Shown: positions 1-11,384 of the stretch, piece by piece
Numbering within the stretch: the stretch's first letter is position 1
Layout: the number at the start of each line of letters is the position of its first letter
Assembly (NCBI RefSeq): GCF_032362555.1
Contig: NC_083527.1
Coordinates: 4,650,001 to 4,714,000, forward strand
Reading direction: 5' to 3'
Length of the DNA stretch: 64,000 bases
Source of the DNA: Amyelois transitella
Lineage: Eukaryota > Arthropoda > Insecta > Lepidoptera > Pyralidae
Position numbers and translations under genes: made by a program
The notes under the pieces: generated by a model
The model's database searches: none
Seen by the model: only the letters and a program-made list of their open reading frames with translations
Told to the model about the DNA's origin: nothing

Positions 1-50
1 TAGATATAGATAGATAGAATAGATATAGATTATAATATTAGTATAGATTG

Positions 51-200
51 ATAGTACCCGAAACCGCCGAGCTTGCATGAAGAGAGTTATGAATGTGGAT
101 GAAGCGAAGGAAGTCTGCAGAGATCGTGGCAAGTGGAAAGAGGTTGTCTCTGCATACCCCTCCGTGAAAGAGGCGTGATTTTATGTATGTATGTATAGAT
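51..200 (+). mobile_element. RTE-like retrotransposon 3' end
   Basis: GTACCCGAAACCGCCGAGCT through CCCTCCGTGAAAGAGGCGTG, then a GATTTTATGTATGTATG microsatellite tail. Other copies of this family lie at 13125-13200, 35540-35650, 37960-38240, 43556-43650, 49780-49900 and 50775-50935 (plus strand) and 32450-32590 (minus). Confidence 0.6.
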
Positions 201-222
201 TGATGACGATTGATTGATTTAC

Positions 223-3200
223 CTGATCACTGTATAGAACTTGTACTCCACGTATCGTCCCGACTTGACTTTGTATAATGGCCACGGACTGCGAGAAATG
301 CATCCCTGAAAAACAAATGAAAAATTTAATTTATTTCATTATTTTATCATTTCATTAGCGAAGCGCGACGGCTTCGAGCGGGGAGCATTTGTTAATACAT
401 ATAAACCTTCTTTAGAAAATCCTCTTTCCAACATTTCAATCAGGAACAACCGTCCACAACTTTCCGAGATTAGCGCATCCTTACATATAGACAGAGAAAA
501 TAGGGGAACTTTCTTATATCAAGTGACAGTGGTTTAAGAAGATAATATAGACTGCTAATTTTTGAATCTCGCGTTTTCAAAGGAAAATGTTCACTAAGTA
601 TATTTCTGGTTATAGTCCCAGTTACGTCTCTCTGTTGACAGGATTCCCGTTCATACATACAAACATACATATAATCACGTCCATATCCCTTGCGGGGTAG
701 ACAGAGCCTTAGCTCTTAAAAAGACTGATAGGCTACGTTCAGATGTTTGGCTTAATGATAGAATTAAGATTCAAACAGTGACAGATCGCTAGCCTGTCGC
801 CTAAAAGATAAATACCAATTTTACAAGCCTATCCCTTAGTCAGATTTTACGACATCCATGGGAAAGAGATGGAGTGGTCCTATTGTGTTTTCCTATTGGT
901 GTAAAACTCTTAAAATTATTTAACCTGCGATATGAGGACAGGTGGAACTCCTTTAATCCTACTTTTCCGCCAATTTCCCAAACTGTTTTGATAAACAACT
1001 TTATATCGCGACCTTGCGTTTATCAAACAAACAAAGTTTGTGGAAACTACTGCGCCGTTATAATAACAATGACAGTAAACAAATGACTGTGCGCATACGC
1101 AAGATTATCATAATCGATGTTAGATACCATAAAGATTGTCCGGTTTTAGTAAACATTTTACTACATAGACTAACTAAGTATTATATAAGAAGTCGTATGG
1201 TTTCCGGAGTCGAAACTGGTAAAGGTTGACTGGCAGAAAATGTGTTACAAAATATTTTACTTTTAAGGCTCAATAAAATTTAAAATAGTTAAATACATAT
1301 AAGATGGCGCCGGTGGTAGATTCGATGAGCATTGTAGCACATGTGAAAATCCCACTATAACTTGCGGAGTAGACAGAGCCAACAATTACTAAGGGATGGG
1401 CTTATAAACTTGCGATTCTTTTTTTCAGGCGATGGGCTAACAACCTGTCACTAATTGAATCTCAATTATATCATTAAGCCGAACAGCTGAACGTTAAGAC
1501 TGCCGGCTCTGTCTACCCCGCAAGGGATATAGACGTGATTATGTATATATATATATTCTATGAAAAATGATGCGTACTTTTTAATTATTATACGTCGCTA
1601 TTTTACACAAACGTTTTTATATTAGTCATAACCCGCATTGTGTTAACATTGCAATGATAATGGGTGCCCTTTTAAGACTGCCTCATTGTTTTCACTATTC
1701 ATTGTCTGCACATAATATAAAGCATATAATTGGTTGATAAGTGCGATATTTTTTCCACTGTCATTATGTTTCATTTAATGAAATACAGTAAAATCTCTTC
1801 ATTCGCGGGGTATATGTTCCATAAATATGCCGCGAATACGGAAACCGTGAATACAGAATGGTAATTTATATGGGTTTATGGGGATACGTTCCTAGATACT
1901 CTCCAAGGCGTAAACGATCAAGCATTTCTATTTTCACTTTAAGCAGTAACACAGATTTTTTTCGTGAAGAAAAGCGTTTCTCAATTTTTTTAGTTGACAT
2001 TATTAATTACGAAGAACGAAGAGAGCAGTAGAGACGTGTTACTTGATCACAATTTTTGTAACGAATGTGAATGATAAAACAATAAAATAGGCAAAAAACG
2101 GAAAAGCAACATTTAAAAATATCTTTATTTTTTCAGAAATAAGGTTGCTTTCTTCTGTTTGTTTACATTTTCAAAAACGCCAACCGCGGTGTTTGCGGCA
2201 AATGCGACAAAGGCGGCTTAGGTCAAAGTGCTCGGCGGTACCATTTGACGGCACTTGCAAAAGATATTGCCTTAAACACCTATTGGAATTTTGTATGAAA
2301 TTTAAGATCCGCGAATAAAGAAATTTTTAGCCGCGAATAAAGAAATTGGGTTGCATTTTTTTAAACCGCGAATAGTGAAAACGCGAATGACGGAAGCGCG
2401 AATAGGGAGCTTTTACTGTATTTCAAACCAATGACCTAGTTCTACATAATATATTTCGTACTAACTGTTCTCGCGACTTCGTCCGCGTGGAATAGTTATT
2501 TTGGAAATCATTGAAACCCTCAAGGGCATCATTGAAGCCCTCAAGAATGAATAATTTTCCCCGTTTCTTTTTTCACATTATCCATTATTTCTTTGCTCCT
2601 TATAATCTATACTAATATTATAAAGCTGAAGTTTGCTTGTTTGAACGCGCTAATCTCAGGAACTAGTGTTTCGAATTGAAAAATTATTTTTGTGTTGAAT
2701 AGACATTTATCGAGGAAGGCTTTAGGCTATATCTCGCTGCAACTATTGGGAGCGAAGAAATAATGGAAAATGTGAAAAACGGGGAAAATTATTCATCCTT
2801 CAATGATGCCCAAAACAACTATTTCACGCGGACGAAGTCGCGGGCACAGCTAGTAAAGAAATAAATAAATGCTGGAATAATTATTCTCGCCACTTTTCCT
2901 TTTGACTCGGGCACTTCTCTTGAGATTAAGTACCTACCCGCCTTTTTCTCTCTATACTTTAATATTACAGTTCAGTTAATAGGACCACTCCATTTCTGTC
3001 CCATGGATGTTGATGATAAATGTTGTAAAAGGCGATTAAGGGACATGCTAATAAACGTTGGATTCTTTTTTTAGGCGATGGGCTAGCAACGTACATATAT
3101 TATATGTATATGTAATATTAAAGTTAAAACGCGTGTGGAGAATTAGTGGCAATAATTTTTTTGATTTTTGATTAGTTAAGGATTTGCGATGCAATAAGTT

Positions 3201-6200
3201 CGCTTTTTGTAAATCATAATTATAAATGCGAAAGTAAGTTTGTTTGTTTGTTAACTCTTCACGCGTTATCTTCTAAACAAATCTTCTTGCAATTTTGCGT
3301 ATACCTCTATATAATTAGGAACCTGTGGAGGGTATAGGACATAGGGTACTTTTCCTACCGGTAAAAACGATAATTCCCGTGGGATTTTCGAAAAACCTGT
3401 ATTCTTTTTATGTGGCGCAAAGCAAAGCTGGGGGTAAAACTTAGTTTTTTTATTATATAAGTGTAAAAGTGTAAGAAGTTGAGAGTTAAGTAAATAAATA
3501 AGTGTATAAATTTATAATTAAAAAATTTATTACCTCTAAACGTCGTGTCATTTAGTCACCTCCTAAACTACAAACTAACTTTACGACTTCGATGTTTTTT
3601 CCTACGTTTTATGATGCATTAAATAGTACTTAGTTATATTATGTACTCTAAAACATAATTGAAAATATTCACCTAAAATAAAATAAACAAAAAATATTTT
3701 GAAAAAACTGTTAGCTCTGTCTACTCCGCAAAGGATATAGACGTGATTATATATACATATGTATGTATGTTTTTTATTTGCGAACGTATTCAAGAAATAA
3801 ATGATTATGATAAGTTAATTAATCCATTATATTAAGAAACATGAGCAAAACCGGGCGGGTAAGAGCTGACAAACAATGTAATTGACAGATAAAAGGTCTT
3901 TGTCAGGGAGTCATTCAACTACAAACTTATTCCGCAGCTGTAAAACTGTGTTTTCCATCGATTGTTGTTGTCGTAAAAAATTTACAGCTGTAATGTTAAG
4001 TTTGCTATCCACGTGTTTATCTTTATCAGTCATTGCTTTGTTTTGCTTTATTTTAGGGTTCTTTGTTTTTTTTTTTGTTGTTCTATACTTAAATATTAAA
4101 TGTTATCGCTTTTTCACTTTTTATAACGACGTGTAGCGGGACAGCGATAGCCACGTCTATATCCCTGGCGGAGTCGACAGAGCCAACATTCTTGATAAGA
4201 CTGAAACTTCAGCTGGCTTTATGATGGAATTGTGATTTAAATAGTGACAGTTTGCTAGCCTATCGTCTACAAAAGGAATCCCAAGTTTATAAGCCTATTC
4301 CTTTTTCGCCTTTTACGTCATCCATGAGAAAGATATAAGTGGTTCTATTCTAAAGTTCCGAAAACCACGCGGCGCACCTTCTTCATCTATCTGTTCATTA
4401 AACCTTAAATAAAAAGAGAGAGAAGATAATAAATATGCTAGTGTTTGTACCACTTCTGTGGGGTCCGCCTTTACCACACTTATATCCATAGATATATATT
4501 TTTTAACATATTATATTTAAAATAGACCTGCTTAACAGGTCGCAAAGGTTGTACATACATACATATAGTCAGGTCTATATCCTTGCGGAGTCGACAGAGC
4601 CATCAGTCTTGAAAACACTGATAGGACCCAGTCAGCTTTTTGGCTTGATGATAGAATTGAGAGAGACAGGTTGCTAGCCCATCGGCTTAAAGAAGACTCC
4701 CCAAGTTTATAAGCATATCCCTTAGTCGTCTTTTACGTCATCCATAGGAAAAAGAATGAAACGGTCCAATAATTTTTTATTGGTGACGGGAACCACACGG
4801 CAAAGGTTATCGTAAGCTTAATATGTTTAAACCGGACAAATATTGTATTTTGTAGTCAATTTGGTGTTCCGCTGCTTAGCAACAGAATTTTGAAGGATAA
4901 TAATGACTCACTTTTTTGTTATCTCTTCTATAGGTAACTAGTGGAATAGTACATTGTAGAGGATAAAATGGAATTTACCAATGAGCAACTTTTCATTTTT
5001 AAACACTCTATTTATATCTCTATCTATACCCAAATTTTATACTAGACAGAGCCAGTAGCTCCACCCGCTTAAGACGGAAAATCAAAAAATCTAGTTGAAT
5101 CCAGTTCCCGCGGGAATTATGGGAAATACTCTCCAAGTGCAACCCTGGAGCTTATGAGAAAGTATTGTATACATAGATACCCTGGTGTAAAATCATAAAA
5201 TTTATTCCATCCTTAAGCCATACAGCTGAACATGGCTTTGCAGTTGGAAAAACACTGTCAGGCTGTCTACATGATGAAGACAATGATAGGTATGATGTAA
5301 AATTGTAGCCTTTAAATAAAGCTATACCTTATACAAGTTAGTGTTATTTTGTGACTTCCTTACAATTATTAAGATTATTTGAATATTGATTTAGAGTGAT
5401 CACATATAATATGTGTAGGTATCTTATAATTGGTTCCCATATTAAAAAAATATATGACATGACATTCTTCACATAATTTTTCTCATTGCACCTTTCACAT
5501 GTTCCTGGTTGTGTATTTTTTCAGGTAGATAAAGTTTTACCAAATCTTTTCACAGCATGTAAATTGTCACTTGCATGCTTTGTAGTGGTAAAGTGGTTTG
5601 GAGCTGTATATTGATGATGGATTAGATGTACAGTACAATTGGATACAGTTGATTTTTTATTTTACTGAAACACCTACATGATTTTACATTTTTAAAATTC
5701 AAATATTGATAAGATTGTTTTTACACACTAAGATAAGGTCTTTAGTTAAAGGCTTTGTCCACCCCACAACAAAGTTGTAAAAATATGTATGTTTGCAATT
5801 AAATATGAAACATTACAAGATTTAACTATTCTATAATTTGGGTAGAAGGTAGTAAGAAATTATGTACCACTAAACAATTACTATCTTAAAATAATATAAT
5901 TTATGTCTGAATGAGTAGGTACAATAGTGGAAATTTTAAAAAGTCATCAACATTGCGATCGTGAAAACAACGTAACACCTACCCGATTTCACGGTCAAGT
6001 CTATCAATAAAAAAAAAATAAACAATCCAAGACGAAACAAAGAGATCGACCGTCACAATTCGCAAGCAAAAAAATCAATGTTCAGAGGACTGTAGCTGAC
6101 AAATTTTACCTAAACACTCATCCCAGACGTACACAGAATTGGGCACTAGCAACAAAAACAATATTGCGTAAGAAATCATCATCAGAAATACAACGCAAAT

Positions 6201-6299
6201 GCCTGACGTTCTCAATAAACATACGTGAAGCTCACCTAAAACGAATTCCCAGGCGTCGCAGCCCAGGGAACGTTCGGGGATGATTTCCAAATCCAGCAT
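223..6299 (-). CDS. PHAF1: PHAF1 homologue (UPF0183/C16orf70 family), first two coding exons, incomplete
   Basis: Coding exon 1 is 6236-6299 and exon 2 is 223-305. Exon 1 encodes MLDLEIIPERSLG followed by WEFVLG, the characteristic start of the phagosome assembly factor 1 family. I chose the ATG at 6297-6299 because family members begin MLDLE; an in-frame ATG three codons upstream is less likely. Exon 1 ends one base into a glycine codon before a GTGAGC donor, and exon 2 supplies the other two bases after a TTTTTCAG acceptor. Exon 2 continues with SQSVAII and VQVLYSDQ, also family hallmarks, and ends in phase 0 at a GTAAAT donor. Only the first 49 codons are here; the rest lies beyond base 1. 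In vertebrates PHAF1 works with BCAS3 at autophagosome formation sites. The 5.9-kb intron is filled with transposable elements. Confidence 0.88.
652..905 (-). mobile_element. SINE-like family A copy (PHAF1 intron)
   Basis: Sense orientation is taken as GTGCCG hairpin first and ATGT tail last. This copy runs from the ATAC repeat through TTGCGGGGTAGACAGAGCC to AGATGGAGTGGTCC, and lacks the hairpin end. Confidence 0.7.
1356..1560. mobile_element. Family A, two joined pieces in opposite orientation
   Basis: A 40-base minus-sense piece (CTTGCGGAGTAGACAGAGCC) is joined at about 1390 to a plus-sense piece that runs to the TA-rich tail, forming a small inverted repeat. Confidence 0.6.
1786..2418. 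mobile_element. pogo/Tigger-like non-autonomous DNA transposon (MITE)
   Basis: About 633 bp bounded by inverted ends: CAGTAAAATCTC...ATTCGCG at the left and the matching CGCGAAT...GCTTTTACTG at the right, with a TA duplication on both sides (1784-1785 and 2419-2420). Repeated CCGCGAATA motifs near both ends resemble pogo/Tigger termini. No transposase frame is inside. Confidence 0.75.
2466..2860. mobile_element. Retrotransposon-like repeat in two opposed pieces
   Basis: The right piece (2618-2860) ends ACGCGGACGAAGTCGCGGGC then ACAGCTAGTA; the left piece (2466-2610) is its partial reverse complement, making inverted arms of about 110 bases. Single-orientation relatives are at 38512-38800 and 42040-42310. 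Confidence 0.55.
4152..4377 (-). mobile_element. Family A copy
   Basis: Near-complete and diverged (CCTGGCGGAGTCGACAGAGC); keeps the trace AACCACGCGGCGCACC of the hairpin end. Confidence 0.65.
4545..4803 (-). mobile_element. Family A copy
   Basis: Full length, from CATACATACATATAGTCAGG to ACCACACGGCA. Confidence 0.7.
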
Positions 6300-6480
6300 T
6301 GTGCACAAATCACTAATTACACACTAAACTACCAAACTCTCACTTCAAAAACGGTTTTAAACGTTTATACACGATTTACACTGCCTTTCTTTGTTTGCCA
6401 ACTTTAGTTTTCAACCATTTTGTATTTGTCAGAGGAACTGTCATTACAAACAGCTGATTGTATTCTGCCAGGGCCGTACT
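6300..6480 (-). promoter_or_regulatory. Candidate PHAF1 promoter and 5' leader
   Basis: Unique sequence directly upstream of the PHAF1 start codon, without recognised repeats until about 6.53 kb. No clear TATA box was seen. Assigned by position only. Confidence 0.35.
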
Positions 6481-9063
6481 CAACTCAACAATACAAAAAT
6501 AGGTACAAGCTAATTATCGTATCTTATTTATACATACATAGAATCTTGCTTCTCTCCCGGAGAGGAATAATAAAGAAGATAAAATTTTAAATAATTCTAT
6601 ACGGCATTACCTTTCAATTTTTGCTCGTACCATCGGTATTTCAAAATATGTATTCCTCGTTTCTGTAAAATTTTATCAAAATTGGTTAAGCGAGTTTTTT
6701 GTATTTAGGTCTAGGAATTAAGTATGTTTATAACGTTCTAAATTTCGGTCATAGGATGTCATGTCACTAAAATTTTAAGTTCCTTAGGCATAAAAATCAT
6801 AACCCCTACTATATTAATATAAAAATGCAAAAATAACTCTGTCTGTCTGTTACGCTTACACGCCACTGAAACCTGATACGTTGGTACGGTACATAGATAG
6901 TTTTTACACTAAGAAAGAATATAGGTTACTTTTTATTGCGAAAAAGGAGGAGAAAGCGTTTAAAGAGGGGATGAAAGATTATCAGTGAATTTACCGTGAA
7001 CGAAGTCACGGGCAATCGCGTGGTCGATAGTGGCGAGCGAGCGACTAGTATTAGAAGTTTAAAAATATTTAGTTAATTTCGGCCCTGTGTTAATCAAATG
7101 ACGCATGCGTACCAACCATGAAGAACAAAGTCAGTGTTTTATATCCACCTCACTCGCACTGTATCAAAATCCTATAGTTTATTTCATTCACATCAACAGT
7201 TTTCTTTTTGCCTCTGTCCCCCTTACCAAAATTGTATGTTGTCATCTTTTTCGCTCTTTACTAGTTATCGATAACTTGGAAGAGTTACGCGACATATTCC
7301 TAGTCACAAAAAATAAGCAGTACAATGCTGGCTCACAACTTGTAATATTTAGGTTTACTCCTGTTAAAACAGCAATAGAGGAGGTTTGTATTAATTATTT
7401 TCTAATGATATTGATTTATATGTTCGCAATACATACCATTGTCCCTGAATCCCTAGATTTGTCAGACAGCTTGTCTGGACCTAGAATAATGTTCTAGGAC
7501 TATCACTATTTGTATGAATGATTCTAAAGTTATATATCATAGTTGTATGTACGAGTGGAAACAGCTTTCCCGCCATTAACCTTGACTAATCCCGCCCACA
7601 CAAATTGTGTAAGAATTCAAAGATTGTTTACAAATAGATTTCGTATTTTTACGCAAAAACGTCCGAGTACTTTGAACTGAAACATGATGTTTTGTAACAA
7701 ATTGCCTTATCAATATCTAATCAACATCTATTCCTACTATAGAATACAAGCAATCTGTAATAACCGCCTTAATTGCTTACTAGATTGTTAGGTAGGTAGA
7801 TATTCGTAAGGTAGAAGTCGTGGGGTTTTTTATATTGTGCAACTAATTCTTTCATGTAACACTCTTAACACGTCTTTAGGCATCCCTTAAGGGGTAGACA
7901 GAACCGTCCAAGTAGACCTAATGAGGGTCAAGCAATCTGTCTATAAAGTCCGCTTAACGTCTCCTAATCATATCCATTGAGATTAAAATATAATAAAAGG
8001 TTTCCTCAGCCTTTTTTGGCTTTTTTCATCTGCACGGGAAGACATCACCTAACACACTATGATTTTACCAGTCCAGTATGGAAAATTGTATAAAACGAAT
8101 TAGATGTGGCGTTTCCCTAAGTCTCTTTTTACGACATCCCTGTGAAAGAGATAGAGTGATCCTATTCTTAAGTGCTAGGAACCAAGAACAAGAAATAGGA
8201 ACCACATGGAACTTATCCTTATACATTGGAGTCCACAATCGTTCGTATCAAATCAATTGCCCCTTTTGGCTCTAGCTTAGCAATAGTTTTTATGCGGATG
8301 AGTGGAAGTGCTTGGGGCACTGCCTTAAACTTAAGATAGGAGAATATTATGTTTGACAAAGTACTTTTTTGTATCGCGATGGTAATATGCCTGCTTTTTA
8401 GACATAAGGATCTGGGTTCGAAGTTCGAATAATGGCCAGGCCATGATGTAAGATGAACGTTTTCTGATTGCTCCGGAACTTGGATATTGAAGGTTTTGTC
8501 TATGCCCAATATTATTAAATTTGGTTCAGTAGTTAAATCGCTACAATCAAAAATTACGTAGGTACTTCAACCCTATTTAAGTAACTCTCTATTATTCAAT
8601 GGTTGACTAGAAGATATCCCTAAATAGGATAAGTCCGCTTTTGTATATTTTGTGTTACCAATTCACTTTAATTTTGTGTTCTTTCGTATGTAAACTAAAG
8701 ATATTACAAACAAACAAACGAAAAACAACTCCTTTCCTAATCTGACTTTTACAATCTGCGTGCAAAGCGAGACGGACACAAAATAACTCTAAAATATTCC
8801 TGTTATCCGTTTATAAAAGACTAGCGACCCGCCCCGACTACGCACGGGTAGCATTTATAGACATAAACCTTCTTCAGAAAACCCTATTTACAACAATTCA
8901 AACAGGAACAAAATCCGTCCACAACTTTCCGAGATTAGCGCAAACAAACAAACAAACAGAAAAATGGGGGGCTTTGTAATGTGTAGTGATGTTAATTTCA
9001 GGGGAAATATTGCAATTAAATTAAACAATTTCATTGTCATAAATTATATTTTGTTTATTATTA
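6480..9063. other. Intergenic between PHAF1 and GPATCH1
   Basis: No conserved coding sequence recognised. Contains LINE-tail-like pieces near 6810-7020 and 8810-8950, a diverged SINE piece at 8110-8200 and a degraded tRNA-derived SINE head around 8380-8500 (GGGTTCGAA B-box-like). The 130-codon frame at 7105-7497 has no recognisable similarity and is treated as chance. Confidence 0.5.
9054..9059 (-). terminator. Possible GPATCH1 polyadenylation signal
   Basis: AATAAA on the minus strand lies only four bases after the stop codon, implying a very short 3' UTR. A more distant site is possible. Confidence 0.35.
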
Positions 9064-11338
9064 TCAGCGATCTTTCTTTTTATGTTTAGATTTCTTATGT
9101 TTAGACTTATGTTTTTTACTCTTTTTTTTCTTTTGCCTCCTTGATTTATCATCTTTCACCTCCACCCAAGAATCAGCACTTGACGACGAATCAATTTCTA
9201 TTGTATCCGTTTGTTTTACACCTTTACTCCTAAACACAGGTCTGAAATTATCAGTACAAGTAGTTTCACTATTTTCTTCTAATCTTTTCTGAAGATTTTC
9301 GGGTATTTTCGGGCCGTACGTCTCAGTTGCTTCAATCATCTCCGTTTCTTTATTGACAACGGATTTTTCTGCACTGGCAACACTAACTGGGTCTTTAACA
9401 GTGTCTCTATCACTAGGTTTTTTAATATCAACATTCCTCTTCCAAGAATTAATCTCGTCGAAGTCAATGTTAGCAAAAATACCTCTTGGCGGTGACGTAT
9501 TCCTCTCCACGTTTTTAGGCGTGTCAATAAACTCACTAAAATCACTTATTTCATTATTGATAGGTGCAGCAACATCTTCATCTTCGCTATCGCTTAAAAA
9601 TATAGATTTGTACAAATCCATTTTATCAAATTTCTCTATCGTATCAGTCACTTCAACGCCATTTTGTTTTTCATTCAAGTCTTTTTCCGATTCCTTTAAA
9701 AAGAGCTCTGCTACTGTCAACCTTTTATTGAAACCAGTGTCTATGTTATTTGGTGGCGTTTTATTATTCTCCGTATCCTCACTACTTTTACTAGCATTTG
9801 TTTCAGACACTTTTCCTCTGCTTTTTGTTTCAATATTAATAGATTTCGATCCACTAAATTGTGTTTGTTCTTTGGCAAAGCTGTCTTTGTCGTGTACTGA
9901 AGACTCTAGGTAGGAGAATATGGAATACGACACTTTTGGCTTGTCATCTTTCTTCTGTTCCGATCTGTAACAAAATATATTTTCAAGTTAAGTTTAAATA
10001 AAGGAAGCAATCTTTTGACACGCCAGTACCACCTTCTTTTGCCATTCCATACATAATGACGTTTGACACATGTCAGTATTTTTTCTCTGATAATACATAC
10101 ATACATATGGTCACGTTTATATCCCTTGCGGGGAAGACGGAGCCAACAGTCTTGAAGAGACTGAATGGCCACGTTCAGCTATTTGGCTTAATGATAGAAT
10201 TGAGATTTAAATAGAGACAGGTTGCTAGCCCATCGCCTAAAAGCAGAATCCCAAGTTTGTAAGCCTAACCGTTAGTCGTCTTGAACGACATCCATGGGAA
10301 AGAGATGGAATGGTCCCATTCTTTTTTTGTATTGGTGCCGGGAACCATACGGCACAGAAGAACAGAATCAACACTCTCAAAAAGACTGATGGGCCATGTA
10401 TGTCTTAATATAAATATGAATCAATCACCGGGTGCCGTGTGGTTCCCGGCACCAATACAAAAAAGAATAGGACCACTCCATCTCTTCACCATGGATGTCG
10501 TACAAGCCGACTAAGGGGTAGGCTTATAAACTTGGGATTCTTCTTTTCACTATTCGAATCTCAATTCTATCTTAAAGCCAATTAGCTGAACGTGGCCTAT
10601 CAGTCTTTACAAGACTGTAGGCTCTGTCTACCCCGCAAGGGATATAGACGTGACCATATATTAGCCGCCTTTAATGACATCCATGGGAAAGAGATGGAGT
10701 GGTCCTATTCTTTTTTTTGTATTGGTGCCGGGAACCACACTGCACAGAAAAACAGAATCAACACTCTCGAAAAGACTGACAGGCCATGTATGTCTAAATA
10801 CAAATATGTATCAATCACCTAACGCCACCAATCTCCGGCACATTGAACCTCTTGGCCAGCAGCGGGTCCGGCCTCCAGGCGGCCTCGCGCCTCGTGCCCG
10901 CGCCGTACTCGCCCCGCGAGGCCGCCTCGCGCGCCTCGGGGGGGACGAGCCCGCCGCGGCTAATACTCTTAGCGACAGCTGTTAGAGGATTCGTGCTGTC
11001 GTCCGGCTCGGATGCGTGTGTAAATCTGTGGGAGAAAAAAAAATAATTATATCCTTTTTAATCATTTAGTACCTGGTTGACCGAGCTTTGCTCGGTCTCA
11101 GAGATGGCGCTGATATAGTTTCTTAAAACGCGGTTTTTAAAATGTTTATATACATATATCTTGGGAACCGAGCCTTTCTCGAACCTAGGACCTTGATAAA
11201 TCGATTCCTTGAGCCAAAAAGCCCCTAATCTGTAACTTTCATGAAAATCGTTGGAGCCGTTTCCGAGATCCTGATTTTATATATATATACTATACATATA
11301 ATATATAATATTTATATATATATAATATATAATATTTA

Positions 11339-11384
<46 letters not shown>

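Noticed and set aside
7105..7497. 130-codon plus-strand frame between PHAF1 and GPATCH1
   Set aside because: No recognisable domain, AT-driven composition, no splice or promoter support, and repeats nearby.
9353..9913. 186-codon plus-strand open frame
   Set aside because: Antisense of the last GPATCH1 exon; the Ser/Leu-rich product mirrors the acidic, lysine-rich coding strand.
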